Position numbers and translations under genes: made by a program. The notes below the pieces were generated by a model. It saw nothing but the letters and a program-made list of their open reading frames with translations. It made no database searches and was not told the origin of the DNA. A stretch of 64,000 nucleotides of DNA from Streptococcus mitis (GTDB taxonomy: Bacteria > Bacillota > Bacilli > Lactobacillales > Streptococcaceae). This document shows, one piece after another, positions 35,935-45,725 of this stretch (positions within the stretch are counted from its first letter, which is position 1; each line of letters opens with the position of its first letter). The stretch is taken from contig NZ_JPFU01000013.1 in the NCBI RefSeq assembly GCF_000722695.1, positions 434,001 through 498,000 of the forward strand, in the 5' to 3' direction.

Positions 35935-36417
35935 TTAGGCTGTTTTTTCAACCTTTAAGATTTTCACATCATAGCTACCCACAGGTGTTTCGACAGTTGC
36001 TGTATCACCTGTTTTCTTACCAATCAAGGCTTGTCCGATTGGGCTTTCATTTGAAACCTTACCTGCAAAGGCATCGGCACCAGCTGAACCTACAATGATA
36101 TAAACCTCTTCTTCGTCCTCACCAATTTCTTGGATAGTCACTGTTTTACCAATTGCGACTTCGTCTTGGGCAACAGAGTCGCTATTGACGATTTCAGCAT
36201 AACGGATTTTTGTTTCCAGGCTAGAGATTTGACCTTCAACAAAGGCTTGTTCATCCTTAGCTGCTTCATACTCACTATTTTCTGAAAGGTCACCGTATGA
36301 ACGAGCAATCTTGATACGTTCTACCACTTCTGGTCGACGGACCAATTTCAATTCTTCTAATTCTTTTTCTAGTTTTTCCTTTTCCTCAAGTGTCATAGGA
36401 TATGTTTTTTCTGCCAT
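35935..36417 (-). CDS. greA: Transcription elongation factor GreA
   Basis: Stimulates RNA cleavage in backtracked RNA polymerase. The 160-residue protein has an N-terminal antiparallel coiled coil ([17 protein letters not shown], then [20 protein letters not shown], with the acidic tip) and a C-terminal FKBP-like domain ([20 protein letters not shown]). The start at 36417 (MAEKTYPM) is preferred to a TTG three codons earlier. It lies behind mltG with a hairpin between. Confidence 0.97.
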   Translation of the reverse strand: MAEKTYPMTLEEKEKLEKELEELKLVRRPEVVERIKIARSYGDLSENSEYEAAKDEQAFVEGQISSLETKIRYAEIVNSDSVAQDEVAIGKTVTIQEIGEDEEEVYIIVGSAGADAFAGKVSNESPIGQALIGKKTGDTATVETPVGSYDVKILKVEKTA

Positions 36418-36452
36418 TTTTCTCAACTTTCTTTTACTTTATTTTTTAAAAC

Positions 36453-36480
36453 AAAATTATGTGGAAAACCACATAATTTT
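36453..36480 (-). terminator. Hairpin between mltG and greA
   Basis: Perfect 12-bp arms AAAATTATGTGG and CCACATAATTTT around AAAA, reaching into the mltG stop codon, followed by GTTTTAAAA on the minus strand. With only 35 bp left before greA it may be an attenuator. Confidence 0.7.
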
Positions 36481-38149
36481 AGTTTGAACTACTTGATTGC
36501 GTTAATTTATTATTGATATGTTGTGCAACATTTTGGTCATGATCTGCCTTGTTCGTAGCGAAGTATACCTTGCCATCTGTAACATCTGCTACAAAGAATA
36601 AGTTATCACTCTTAGTTTGATTGATACTTGATTCAATAGCATCCGCGCTTGGACTATCTACTGGTCCAGGCATCAGACCTTGGTTTGTATAAACATTATA
36701 CGGAGAATTGACGGTTGTATCAATTTCAGTATCATCAGCAAGACTAATCTTCTGACCAAGTTTTCCTTCAGCATAGAGAATAGCAATATTACTTTGTAAA
36801 GGCATACCAAGATTTAAACGATTGTAGAAGACACCTGCAATCATCTTACGATCTTCAGTTTTCGCTCCTTCTTTTTCTACCAATGAAGCAATGGTTAACA
36901 ACTCATTGACTGTCAAGTGTTTAGACTTAATTGTACTATAGTGTGGAGTCAAGGTCTTATCCATGGCAGCCAACATCTCGTCAATCAAGCTTTCAATAGT
37001 TGTGCTTTCCTTGATAGAGTAGGTAGCTGGGAAGAGGAAACCTTCCAAACGGTAGCGAGCACCACTTTCTTTTGTAGGCAAGCTTTCTAGTAAGTTTGAA
37101 TATTTAGAAACTTCTTGACTGATAAAGTTATCATCTTGAACTTTAGCCAAGAAAGCATCCGCAGTCAAAGGCTCTTTAAAGTTACCTTGCAATTGACCTA
37201 CCACTTGGGCAATTTGATCAATCGTGTAGCCTTCTGGAATCGTCAAGCTGGCTAGTACAGGTTCTTGTGCTTCAGCTGTACCACCCTTTTGCAATTCCTT
37301 GATCAAGTCATCCGTACTCATGCTCTTCTGCAGATTGTAATATCCAGCCTTCAAATCTGAATAATTCTTGTACTTAGTATACATACCAAAGACAATGCCG
37401 TGTTTCACCAAACCTGCCTTTTCAAGAGTTGAACCAATTTCTTGAACACTGGCTCCTTCAGGGATTTGAACTGTTACATATTCTTTTGAAGTAGGATCAA
37501 CTGGTTCTAATGAAGCCAGCACATACTGATAACCAAAGTAACCACCTGCCGAAAGTAAGGCAAGAAAAATCAGTAAAGAAATGAAGAAGGCCTTGAATCC
37601 AGATTTTTTCTCTTTCTTAGGCTTAACTGGTTTTGCTACTTCTCTACGACTACGGCGTGGTGTATCACTGATGATGTCCACTGTTTCTGTAACAGGCGTC
37701 GGTGCTTCTGGACGTGCCTGTTCTTCTTTTTTCTCTACTGTCTTATAGGACACAGCTACCCTTGTTGGGGTTTCATTATATTCTCTTTCGACTTTATTAG
37801 GTCTAACAGAACCTGGTCCTGGTCTTGGTCCACTCTCATCTGCTGGTGAAGCAGGGACATCTTGACTTGGATGGCTAGGAGCCACTGAAGCATCCTGACT
37901 CGGATGACTAGGAACTGCTGGAGCAACCCGACTTGGATGACTAGGAACTACTGGAGCATTATTTATAATACTTTCTACCGCTGACAAGGAATCAGCCATC
38001 AAGTCCTCAGCAGAGGGCCCACCTGTAGGAATAGAAGCTCTGTTTTCATCTCCTGCTAGAGTCTGATCATAACTTTTTGATTTTTCTAGATCTCGTAAAA
38101 TCTGCTCTTTAAAGCTTAATTTTTCATCTTCTCTTGATTTTTCACTCAA
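36479..38149 (-). CDS. mltG: Endolytic murein transglycosylase MltG, TTG start
   Basis: Membrane-anchored YceG-family enzyme that cuts nascent peptidoglycan strands during peripheral synthesis. Of 556 residues, about 190 form a cytoplasmic disordered head with repeated SHPSQDASVAPSHPSQDVPA-like units, followed by a single transmembrane segment (AFFISLLIFLALLSAGGYF), a LysM-like part and the YceG domain. The catalytic glutamate is in LTIASLVEKEGAKTEDR, with GMPLQSN and NSPYNVYTNQGLMPGP. The start is a TTG, 8 nt after GAGGAGG. It has its own promoter at 38181-38209. Confidence 0.94.
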   Translation of the reverse strand: MSEKSREDEKLSFKEQILRDLEKSKSYDQTLAGDENRASIPTGGPSAEDLMADSLSAVESIINNAPVVPSHPSRVAPAVPSHPSQDASVAPSHPSQDVPASPADESGPRPGPGSVRPNKVEREYNETPTRVAVSYKTVEKKEEQARPEAPTPVTETVDIISDTPRRSRREVAKPVKPKKEKKSGFKAFFISLLIFLALLSAGGYFGYQYVLASLEPVDPTSKEYVTVQIPEGASVQEIGSTLEKAGLVKHGIVFGMYTKYKNYSDLKAGYYNLQKSMSTDDLIKELQKGGTAEAQEPVLASLTIPEGYTIDQIAQVVGQLQGNFKEPLTADAFLAKVQDDNFISQEVSKYSNLLESLPTKESGARYRLEGFLFPATYSIKESTTIESLIDEMLAAMDKTLTPHYSTIKSKHLTVNELLTIASLVEKEGAKTEDRKMIAGVFYNRLNLGMPLQSNIAILYAEGKLGQKISLADDTEIDTTVNSPYNVYTNQGLMPGPVDSPSADAIESSINQTKSDNLFFVADVTDGKVYFATNKADHDQNVAQHINNKLTQSSSSN

Positions 38150-38180
38150 AAGTTTTTCCTCCTCGTTGACAATCCATAAT

Positions 38181-38209
38181 ATTATATCTTAAAAACGAAA
38201 GAAAAGCAA
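38181..38209 (-). promoter_or_regulatory. Promoter of mltG
   Basis: Minus strand TTGCTT, 17-bp spacer, TATAAT, about 30 bp before the TTG start. Confidence 0.7.
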
Positions 38210-38237
38210 CCTAGCATGCTTTTCTGACTTATTTTTT

Positions 38238-38396
38238 ATACTCAATGAAAATCAAAGAGCAAACTAGGAAGCTAGCCGCAGGTTGCTCAAAACACTGTTT
38301 TGAGGTTGTAGATAAGACTGACGAAGTCAGCTCAAAACACTGTTTTGAGGTTGCAGATAGAGCTGACGTGGTTTGAATTTAATTTTCGAAGAGTAT
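38238..38396. repeat. BOX element with boxB units
   Basis: Starts ATACTCAATGAAAATC (boxC) and ends TTTTCGAAGAGTAT (boxA); between them lie one full and one partial boxB-type unit (CAAAACACTGTTTTGAGG occurs twice). It supplies the last 21 codons and the stop of the adjacent acetyltransferase gene. Confidence 0.9.
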
Positions 38397-38883
38397 TAGC
38401 TTCCCAGACCATATCATACCAAGTTTCCCCTGCAAAGGTTGACTGGGACAGGCCTTCATTGACAAATCCATGTTTTTCATAGTAGGCAATGAGATAGTCA
38501 TGACAGGTTAGATTAATACCTTCTCTTTCGTGTTTAAGAGCCAGTTCTTTCAAGGCTGTTAGCAATTTCTGACCCAGTCCTAGACCCTGTGCCTCCTTGG
38601 CAATAGAAAGACAGGTCACAGAGATATAGCCACCAGAATCATGACTATGGTCTTCTATCTCTTCTGTAAAAGACTGATCTTGCAGGTGGCGGTGGGGGCT
38701 AACTGGCCCTTCTATATAGCCCATGATTCTGCCTTCTTTTTCCGCAACCAGAAACGAGGTCTGAATTTCTCGCAAATGCGCTTCAAAGACAGATCGAGGA
38801 ATGGCTTCTTCGACCGAGAAATTCTCTAGTTCAATCTCGACAATCCGATCCAAATCTTCTAATCTTGCTTTCCTGATTTTCAT
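38332..38883 (-). CDS. GNAT acetyltransferase whose C-terminus is encoded by a BOX element
   Basis: A 183-residue acetyltransferase. Core motifs are CLSIAKEAQGLGLGQKLLTAL (acetyl-CoA loop) and DYLIAYYEKHGFVNEG. It resembles arylalkylamine/serotonin N-acetyltransferase-like GNATs. The natural fold appears complete at WYDMVWE (about 161). Residues 163-183 (NTLRKLNSNHVSS then ICNLKTVF) are translated from the inserted BOX repeat. The ATG overlaps the stop of the second GNAT gene by 4 bp. Confidence 0.85.
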   Translation of the reverse strand: MKIRKARLEDLDRIVEIELENFSVEEAIPRSVFEAHLREIQTSFLVAEKEGRIMGYIEGPVSPHRHLQDQSFTEEIEDHSHDSGGYISVTCLSIAKEAQGLGLGQKLLTALKELALKHEREGINLTCHDYLIAYYEKHGFVNEGLSQSTFAGETWYDMVWEANTLRKLNSNHVSSICNLKTVF

Positions 38884-39341
38884 TTTGCCTCCAGATAAAA
38901 GAGATTAAACCAAATCATACTATAACCCTGACTAATTGCATAAAGCGAAGTTTCTTCATCAATAAAACCGTTCATTTCAAAATAGGAAAGCAGCTCATCA
39001 GGACTCTCCAAACGAATAGCTTTGTAATCCAGCTCAACTGCCACCTCTTTCAAAGCCGCAAGAAGAAGCGTGCCAAAGCCCTGTCTCTGATGGTCAGACT
39101 CAATGACTAAAGAATGTATTTCTAAACATTGCGGATTGTGTGGGTAAGGACCACCTAGAACATAGCCTAGAAGCTGATTTTCATCCCTAGCTAGAAGAAA
39201 GGTATCCGCAGACTTACGGATACTTTCTTCTAAGATATGGGAAGGTTGCTGCTTTTCAGCTGGAAAAGATGATGCTTGAAGTGCCTCTATCTCAGCCAAA
39301 TCAGACTTATTTGCCTGAATAATCTTAATTGGAATTTCCAT
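38880..39341 (-). CDS. GNAT acetyltransferase
   Basis: A 153-residue acetyltransferase of the same general type as its neighbour: IHSLVIESDHQRQGFGTLLL is the acetyl-CoA loop and DELLSYFEMNGFIDEE the C-terminal strand. The two genes overlap as ATGA and look like an old tandem duplication. It lies 9 nt after murC in the murC operon. Substrate unknown. Confidence 0.84.
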   Translation of the reverse strand: MEIPIKIIQANKSDLAEIEALQASSFPAEKQQPSHILEESIRKSADTFLLARDENQLLGYVLGGPYPHNPQCLEIHSLVIESDHQRQGFGTLLLAALKEVAVELDYKAIRLESPDELLSYFEMNGFIDEETSLYAISQGYSMIWFNLFYLEAK

Positions 39342-39350
39342 GGGAACGTC

Positions 39351-40685
39351 CTATTGAACATTGCTTGTCAAATTAGACAAGAGACGCTCAAATGAGTATT
39401 CATAGGTTTGGATATCTCCTGCTCCCATAAAGACATAAACAGCATTGTCATGGTCAAGTAGTGGCGAAACATTTTCAACAGTGATCACTTGGTGTTTTTT
39501 GTTGATTTTATTAGCTAGGTCTTCTACCTTAACATCACCATGGTCTACTTCACGAGCAGATCCATAAATTTGTGCTAGGTAAACAGCATCCGCTTGGTTC
39601 AAAGCATGGGCAAAGTCGTCCAACAAAGCAATGGTTCTTGTAAAAGTATGAGGTTGGAAGATTGCGACGATTTCCTTGCTTGGGTATTTTTGACGAGCCG
39701 CATCCAAGGTCGCAATGATTTCTGTTGGATGGTGGGCAAAATCATCGATAATCACAGTATCATTGACAATTTTCTCAGTGAAACGACGCTTAACACCAGC
39801 AAAAGTTTTCAGGTGTTCACGCACCAAGTTCAAATCAAAGCCTGCTGTATAAAGCAATCCGATAACGGCTGTCGCATTCATGATATTGTGACAACCAAAG
39901 GTTGGGATATGGAATTGACCCAATTCTTGACCACGGAAGTGAACGGTAAAGGTTGAACCAGTCGTAGAACGAAGAAGTTCGCTAGCTACAAAGTCATTAC
40001 CTTCTGCTTCAAAACCATAGTAATAAACTGGTGCATCAGACATAATTTTACGCAACTCTGCATCTTCACCATAGACAAAAAGACCCTTAGTAATTTGTTT
40101 GGCATAGTCGTTAAAGGCATTGAAAACATCCTCTAGACTTGTGAAATAATCTGGATGATCAAAGTCAATGTTGGTGATGATAGAATATTCTGGGTGGTAA
40201 GGCATGAAGTGACGCTCATATTCGTCAGATTCAAAGACAAAATATTTGGCATTGGCTGAACCACGACCTGTCCCATCTCCAATCAAGAAGCTAGTATCTG
40301 TGATGTGAGACAAGACGTGCGACAACATACCTGTCGTTGAAGTTTTTCCGTGCGCTCCAGCAACTCCCATGCTGACAAAGTCACGCATAAAGCTACCTAG
40401 GAATTCATGGTAACGTTTGTAGCTGATACCATTTTGGTCCGCATAGGCAATTTCAACGTTGTTATCTGGGCGAAAGGCATTTCCAGCGATAATTTCCATA
40501 TCACCGTCTAGATTCTTTTCATCAAAAGGAAGAATGGTAATTCCTGCCTGCTCTAAACCACGTTGAGTAAAGTAGTATTTTTCAACATCAGATCCCTGTA
40601 CCTTGTGTCCCATTTGGTGCAACATCAAGGCCAAGGCACTCATCCCTGATCCCTTAATTCCGATAAAATGATATGTCTTTGGCAT
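39351..40685 (-). CDS. murC: UDP-N-acetylmuramate--L-alanine ligase
   Basis: Adds L-alanine to UDP-MurNAc in peptidoglycan precursor synthesis. 444 residues with the Mur-ligase order: [14 protein letters not shown] at the N-terminus, ATP loop [11 protein letters not shown] near 108-118, central [10 protein letters not shown], and C-terminal [10 protein letters not shown]. Second gene of the operon that starts at 41313. Confidence 0.97.
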   Translation of the reverse strand: MPKTYHFIGIKGSGMSALALMLHQMGHKVQGSDVEKYYFTQRGLEQAGITILPFDEKNLDGDMEIIAGNAFRPDNNVEIAYADQNGISYKRYHEFLGSFMRDFVSMGVAGAHGKTSTTGMLSHVLSHITDTSFLIGDGTGRGSANAKYFVFESDEYERHFMPYHPEYSIITNIDFDHPDYFTSLEDVFNAFNDYAKQITKGLFVYGEDAELRKIMSDAPVYYYGFEAEGNDFVASELLRSTTGSTFTVHFRGQELGQFHIPTFGCHNIMNATAVIGLLYTAGFDLNLVREHLKTFAGVKRRFTEKIVNDTVIIDDFAHHPTEIIATLDAARQKYPSKEIVAIFQPHTFTRTIALLDDFAHALNQADAVYLAQIYGSAREVDHGDVKVEDLANKINKKHQVITVENVSPLLDHDNAVYVFMGAGDIQTYEYSFERLLSNLTSNVQ

Positions 40686-40695
40686 GTTTTCTCCC

Positions 40696-41313
40696 CTATT
40701 CTGTAATTCTGGTCAGATTCAACTCTTGGGCAACCCGACGTTCTTGTTCTTTTTGTTGATTCTTTTTATTGTAAATTTGGCTCTTCTTCAGAAAATCATA
40801 GTTGTTTTTCTTTGGAGCAGGTGCTGACACTTCTTCATTCTTGGTAGAGATAGATTTGACTTCTTCCGCCAAGATATAATGAGACTGGGTCAATTTTTTG
40901 CTATATTTGACAAATTCACCAGGATTTTCCTTTTGGAAAGGCGCGGTAGGTTGATTTCCCTGTCTAACTAGACTTGGCTGAGAATAGCGTCTTGTAGGAG
41001 TAATGTCCTTAGTCAGATAGCTTGCTGAGCGTTTCTTTTTCAAGTCCGCACGCGCTTCTTCACGCGCTACCTCTGCATAGCTCTTTCCTTCTTTTTTTAC
41101 CCCTAAAGGAGCCTTTTTAGGTTTCCCTACTGGCTTTTCAATCGGTTTGACTGGTTTTTCTTCAGTAATAGGAGCCCACTCCAGATAATTTTTATCACGG
41201 TATTCTCCCTTGATATTACTGATAAGATCAGACTCATCGTACAAGTTCATGACTGGCATTTCAGTCAGTATGACCTCATCATCTGACACCAATGGAAATC
41301 GTTCTTCTCTCAT
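40696..41313 (-). CDS. Uncharacterised basic, mostly disordered protein
   Basis: A 205-residue cytoplasmic protein with no transmembrane segment or signal. The N-terminus [20 protein letters not shown] is the best-conserved-looking part; the rest is rich in Lys, Glu, Pro and Gln and of low complexity ([34 protein letters not shown]). I do not recognise a domain. Its place directly before murC in an operon with mltG downstream hints at a cell-wall or division role, which is inference only. AAAGGAAA precedes the ATG. Confidence 0.75.
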   Translation of the reverse strand: MREERFPLVSDDEVILTEMPVMNLYDESDLISNIKGEYRDKNYLEWAPITEEKPVKPIEKPVGKPKKAPLGVKKEGKSYAEVAREEARADLKKKRSASYLTKDITPTRRYSQPSLVRQGNQPTAPFQKENPGEFVKYSKKLTQSHYILAEEVKSISTKNEEVSAPAPKKNNYDFLKKSQIYNKKNQQKEQERRVAQELNLTRITE

Positions 41314-41336
41314 TTTCTATTTCCTTTCAACACTTC

Positions 41337-41364
41337 ATTATAGCGTATTGTCTTGATTTTTCAA
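41337..41364 (-). promoter_or_regulatory. Promoter of the murC operon
   Basis: Minus strand TTGAAA, 16-bp spacer, TATAAT, about 24 bp before the ATG. The -35 overlaps the stop codon of the SNF2 gene. Confidence 0.65.
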
Positions 41365-44300
41365 GTGCTGGCTTCAGAAATTCCTAAAATTTCTCTAATT
41401 TCTGCTAGGGTCAGACTGCCACGTGACTCTGTGCCGTCCAATACTTGTGACACCAGATGTTTCTTTTGTTCTTGGAGTTCCTGAATTTTTTCTTCAATAG
41501 TTCCCTTGGTCACCAAGCGATAGACCTCAACCGTTTCTTCCTGCCCCATTCGATGGGCACGGCTAATGGCTTGCGCTTCCACCGCAGGATTCCACCAAAG
41601 GTCAACCAAGATAACGGTATCAGCACCTGTCAGGTTCAGACCGACACCACCAGCCTTAAGAGAAATCAGAAAGGCATCTCGTTCACCTTGGTTAAAGGCC
41701 TTGGTCATATCTTGTCTCTCCTTGGCTGGGGTTGAACCCGTAATTTTAAAGGAAGTCATGCCCAAGTCTGGCAGTTCTTGCTCAATTTTCTCCAACATTC
41801 CCTTGAACTGTGAGAAAATCAGAACACGGTGTCCACCGTCTGCCACCTGTAGCAGCAGGTCTCGGAGACTATCCAGTTTACCACTGGCACCCGAGTAATC
41901 TTCCATAAAGAGGGCAGGCGTATCACAGATTTGACGCAAGCGCATCAGACCCGACAGGATTTCCACCCGACTTCGCTGAAATTCCTGATCTGACACTTGA
42001 GCCAGACGGTCTCGCATCTGTTGCAGCTGGGCTAGATAGATGGCCTTTTGCTGGTCTTCCAGTTCATTTTTATAAACTACTTCAATCAAGTCTGGCAATT
42101 CAGTCAGAACTTCTTCTTTCTTGCGTCTCATCACGAAAGGCTTGATAAACTGAGCCACGCGCTCAGCTGGCAATTTCATAAATTCTTTCTTGCCTGGCAA
42201 GAGTCCTGGCATAACGATTTGGAAAATAGACCACAGCTCACCCAGATGGTTTTCAATAGGAGTCCCTGACAAGGCAAAAACTGACGGCACCACAAATTGT
42301 CTCAAGGTCTGGGCTATCTTGGTCTGGGCATTTTTCATGACCTGAGCCTCATCTAAGAAAAGGAAATCAAAGGCCATCCCCTGATAAAGCTCACTGTCCT
42401 GACGGAAGGTGGCATAGCTAGTCACATAGATTTGATGGTTTTCAGCAAGAATCTCTTCACGACTAGCCTTTAAACCATGAACAACAGCCACATCCAACTG
42501 TAGGGTAAACTTCTGAAATTCATCTGCCCAGTTGTAAATCAAACCCGACGGAGCTAAAATCAAGACCCGACTTTCTTTTGTCACTTGACTGGTCAAAAAA
42601 GCAATGGTCTGCAGGGTTTTCCCAAGTCCCATATCATCAGCTAAAATCCCACCAAAACCATAATGATGGAGCATTTGCAGCCAGCCGATTCCCTTTTCCT
42701 GATAATCTCGCAAATCAGCCAGAACCTGAGTTGCTTGTCTAGGGAAGTCCTCTGGATGCGTCAAATCATGAGCCAGATTCTGGAATTCTTGTGAAAAAGA
42801 AACACGATCTCGTCCTTCAAAGAGATGAGCTAAACTATAAGCCAAGGATTTCCGAGCCTGCAAGGCCCCATCTTTTAATTCAAACTGCCCCAGTTCCTGT
42901 AAATTTTGGCGAATTTTCCTGGTTTCTTCATCGAAAAAGTAGACTTGATTGGACGAATCAATATAAAAATCCTTGTTGGCAACCAAGGCCTGCATGGCTT
43001 GGTCAATTTCCTCTTGGGCAATATCTTGAAAATCAAACTGGATTTCCAAGAGGCCTCCCTTGGAAGCAATCTGCACTTGAGGGCTAGCTAGGTTATAAAG
43101 TTCTTCAAGCTTGTCTGATAAGTCAACATTCCCAAGTTTTTCAAAGACTGGAATGATTTCATGAAAGAAATGATAGACAGACTCTACTTTTAGGGCCTGA
43201 CGCCAAGATTGAAAATCTGCTTCAAAACCAGCTGCCAAACAGACTTGGAAAACTCTTTCTTCTAAGTCCGCGTCACTCGAAAATGGTAATTTTTCTAGAT
43301 CTTGTCGGCTAGATACCTGTCTATCCCCATAATCAAACTGGATTTCTAAACGAATCCGATTATCCTCTTCCCTGTCAAAGTAAAACGATGGCGAAAACGT
43401 TTTGATTTGTAAGCGTTCCGGAGCTGAGACAGTCCCCATCTGGCTAAAAAGAGTCAGACAGGAAGCCAACTTATCTCGGTCACTGCTATCAAATTGCAGG
43501 TATTTCTTTCCATCTTGATCCACAGGTAGCGCTTTAATTTCCTTGAGAAGACGCATCTGCTGATCTGTTAGAAAATAAACCTGTCCTTTATGGAAAAGCA
43601 CAGCTCCCTGATAAAAGACATTGACCCTAGAACTCTCACTGATTTCCATTTCAAAATAATCCGAGTATTCTGTTACTGTAAAGGCAAATAGATTAGCATC
43701 AGCATGCAAATCCTGAAAAAGTAGGGTCTGATAGCTATCCACTTGATGGTCAAATTGAAAATGGGGCAAGGTCATCAGTAAATTCACACCCTGCTCAAAA
43801 AAAGTCAGAGGAAAAAAGAGGTGCCGACCTTGGTTTTGGAAAAAGAGGTCTGGAACCAGTCCTTCCTCCACTAGTCCCCGCAAGAAAGCCAAAAGTTCTT
43901 GACTAGCCTCATCAAAGGTTTCCCAAGATAAGGATTCCTCATAGGTTTTCCCAATCATATAAGGCTTTCTCTGCTCGATAACTTTTAAAAAGAGTGGAAT
44001 ATCCCGAATGACATAGTATTTTTGACTATTAATTTGCCCGATTCTCAGGGTCCACAAGATATGATTGGTTCCTGCTTCCACCTGACCCACAGCCGACAAC
44101 TCATAGGAGCGGTCTGATTTTGGAGATAAGATTCGGTCCAAAAATTTGCCACCCAAGGTCACCTTGGTTTCAACAGCCTCTTTTTCTTCATGACCTTCTT
44201 CCAGACCCTGCAAAATGTCCTGACCACGCTCATCATTTTTCAGAAAATGCTCTAGCGCAGCCAAATGCACACAGTAGCCCCTCTTTTGGAAAAAATCGCA

Positions 44301-44459
44301 GGCACAAAAAACCAAATCATCCTCTAAACTATAGCGCAGTTCTTCTTCTGCAACACGAGCATAGAGCCGATTGTTCTTTTCCTTGATGATGTCAACCTTA
44401 CCAGTTTTATAAAGGGCAACGCCTTCGATACGGACTTTCCCCGGAATCAATTTAGCCAT
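41361..44459 (-). CDS. SNF2-family helicase-like protein with SWIM zinc finger
   Basis: A 1,032-residue DNA-dependent ATPase. The N-terminal SWIM finger reads VFCACDFFQKRGYCVHL (C-x-C-x(8)-C-x-H, about 50-66). The SNF2 motor occupies the C-terminal ~470 residues with DDMGLGKTLQTIAF (motif I), FLFLDEAQVMKN (II), LSGTPIENHLGELWSI (III) and ISRAHRMGQ (VI). Family members remodel protein-DNA complexes; the bacterial role is poorly known. Monocistronic, behind an extended -10 promoter. Confidence 0.92.
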   Translation of the reverse strand: MAKLIPGKVRIEGVALYKTGKVDIIKEKNNRLYARVAEEELRYSLEDDLVFCACDFFQKRGYCVHLAALEHFLKNDERGQDILQGLEEGHEEKEAVETKVTLGGKFLDRILSPKSDRSYELSAVGQVEAGTNHILWTLRIGQINSQKYYVIRDIPLFLKVIEQRKPYMIGKTYEESLSWETFDEASQELLAFLRGLVEEGLVPDLFFQNQGRHLFFPLTFFEQGVNLLMTLPHFQFDHQVDSYQTLLFQDLHADANLFAFTVTEYSDYFEMEISESSRVNVFYQGAVLFHKGQVYFLTDQQMRLLKEIKALPVDQDGKKYLQFDSSDRDKLASCLTLFSQMGTVSAPERLQIKTFSPSFYFDREEDNRIRLEIQFDYGDRQVSSRQDLEKLPFSSDADLEERVFQVCLAAGFEADFQSWRQALKVESVYHFFHEIIPVFEKLGNVDLSDKLEELYNLASPQVQIASKGGLLEIQFDFQDIAQEEIDQAMQALVANKDFYIDSSNQVYFFDEETRKIRQNLQELGQFELKDGALQARKSLAYSLAHLFEGRDRVSFSQEFQNLAHDLTHPEDFPRQATQVLADLRDYQEKGIGWLQMLHHYGFGGILADDMGLGKTLQTIAFLTSQVTKESRVLILAPSGLIYNWADEFQKFTLQLDVAVVHGLKASREEILAENHQIYVTSYATFRQDSELYQGMAFDFLFLDEAQVMKNAQTKIAQTLRQFVVPSVFALSGTPIENHLGELWSIFQIVMPGLLPGKKEFMKLPAERVAQFIKPFVMRRKKEEVLTELPDLIEVVYKNELEDQQKAIYLAQLQQMRDRLAQVSDQEFQRSRVEILSGLMRLRQICDTPALFMEDYSGASGKLDSLRDLLLQVADGGHRVLIFSQFKGMLEKIEQELPDLGMTSFKITGSTPAKERQDMTKAFNQGERDAFLISLKAGGVGLNLTGADTVILVDLWWNPAVEAQAISRAHRMGQEETVEVYRLVTKGTIEEKIQELQEQKKHLVSQVLDGTESRGSLTLAEIREILGISEAST

Positions 44460-44484
44460 ATTCTTACCTGTACCTTATCCTTTT

Positions 44485-44493
44485 ATTATACCA
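44485..44493 (-). promoter_or_regulatory. Extended -10 promoter of the SNF2 gene
   Basis: Minus strand TGGTATAAT, about 25 bp before the ATG. Confidence 0.55.
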
Positions 44494-44516
44494 TATTTCC
44501 ACCTATGAAAATAGCC

Positions 44517-44541
44517 TTCTAGGAAAACTTTTCTCCTAGAA
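44517..44541 (-). terminator. Hairpin after the PatB-type lyase gene
   Basis: TTCTAGGA and TCCTAGAA arms with a short A/T-rich loop and a weak T tract on the minus strand. Confidence 0.55.
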
Positions 44542-44551
44542 AGCTGGATTT

Positions 44552-45718
44552 TTAAAGTTTGGAAAAAGTGGTAACGATACGCTGACAAACTTCTTGCAAC
44601 AGAGAGTTAGGCATGGCTACATTGAGGCGGGCATGGAGACTTCCTTCCTCTCCAAAATCCAAACCACGGTTGAGGACAACCTTAGCTTCATTTCTCAACA
44701 GCTCTTGCAATCTTTCATCAGTCAGATCATAAGCTGAAAAATCAAGCCAAATCAAGTAGGTCCCTTGCGGTTTCATGACCTTGATGTTGGTTTCTTTTCC
44801 AAATAAATCCACCACATAATTAATGTGGTCTTCAAAGACTTGTTTGAGTTCCTCTAGCCAATCCTTCCCATATCGATAGGCAGCTTCTGTCGCCAAATAA
44901 CCCAAACCTGAAATTTCATGCTGATTATTAGCCAACTGGCGTTTCTGGTATGCCACTCGCAACTTAGGATTTTCAATAACTGCATAGGAATTTTTTGTCC
45001 CAGCGATGTTAAAAGTTTTAGTGGCACTGCTCAAGACAATCGCAAATTCTTTAAAGGCAGGATTAATGGTATTGAAAGACTGGTGTTTGTGACCAAAGAG
45101 GGCCAAATCTTGGTGAATCTCGTCCGAAACCAAGAAAATACCGTGTTTTTGGCAGAGTAAACCAATCTTCTCCAAGACTTCTTTTTCCCAAACACGCCCA
45201 CCAGGATTATGAGGGTTACAAAGAATATAAAGTTTGACATCCTCTTCCACCAAATCCTTCTCAAGTTGGTCAAAGTCAATTTCAAACAGACCATCCTTTT
45301 CCACCAAAGAATTGGTAATCAATCTACGATTATTCAACTTGACACTGCGAGCAAAAGGTGGATAGACAGGCGTGTTAATCAAAACAGCCTCGCCTTCTTT
45401 TGTAAAGGCTTGAATAGCTGTTGAGATGGCCGGCACCACACCCTCGATAAAGACAAGAGCCTCTTTGTCAAAGTGGTAACCATGTTGTGTAGCTTCCCAC
45501 TTTTGAACTTCCTTAATTAACTCTTCACTAGCATAAGTATAGCCATAGACCAGTTGATCAGCGTAAGTTTGCACGGCTTGACGGATTTCAGGCAAAACAA
45601 CAAAATCCATGTCTGCTATCCAAGCTGGTAGGACTTCACTATCCGTTTCCGCCTCTTTCCATTTGTAGGTATGGTGCCCTAAACGATTGGGCAGACTTGT
45701 AAAATCATATTTTCCCAT
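44552..45718 (-). CDS. PLP-dependent cystathionine beta-lyase / aminotransferase, MalY-PatB type
   Basis: A 388-residue class I/II fold enzyme of the MalY/PatB group that cleaves C-S bonds in cystathionine or cysteine conjugates. The PLP lysine is in SSATKTFNIAGTKNSY. WIADMDF near the N-terminus and NPHNPGGRVW are group signatures. The ATG at 45718 (MGKYDFTSLPNR) follows GGAAGGA. It lies 7 nt after the metB-like gene, so the two form a transsulfuration or sulfur-salvage operon. Confidence 0.88.
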   Translation of the reverse strand: MGKYDFTSLPNRLGHHTYKWKEAETDSEVLPAWIADMDFVVLPEIRQAVQTYADQLVYGYTYASEELIKEVQKWEATQHGYHFDKEALVFIEGVVPAISTAIQAFTKEGEAVLINTPVYPPFARSVKLNNRRLITNSLVEKDGLFEIDFDQLEKDLVEEDVKLYILCNPHNPGGRVWEKEVLEKIGLLCQKHGIFLVSDEIHQDLALFGHKHQSFNTINPAFKEFAIVLSSATKTFNIAGTKNSYAVIENPKLRVAYQKRQLANNQHEISGLGYLATEAAYRYGKDWLEELKQVFEDHINYVVDLFGKETNIKVMKPQGTYLIWLDFSAYDLTDERLQELLRNEAKVVLNRGLDFGEEGSLHARLNVAMPNSLLQEVCQRIVTTFSKL

Positions 45719-45725
45719 CTTTGTC

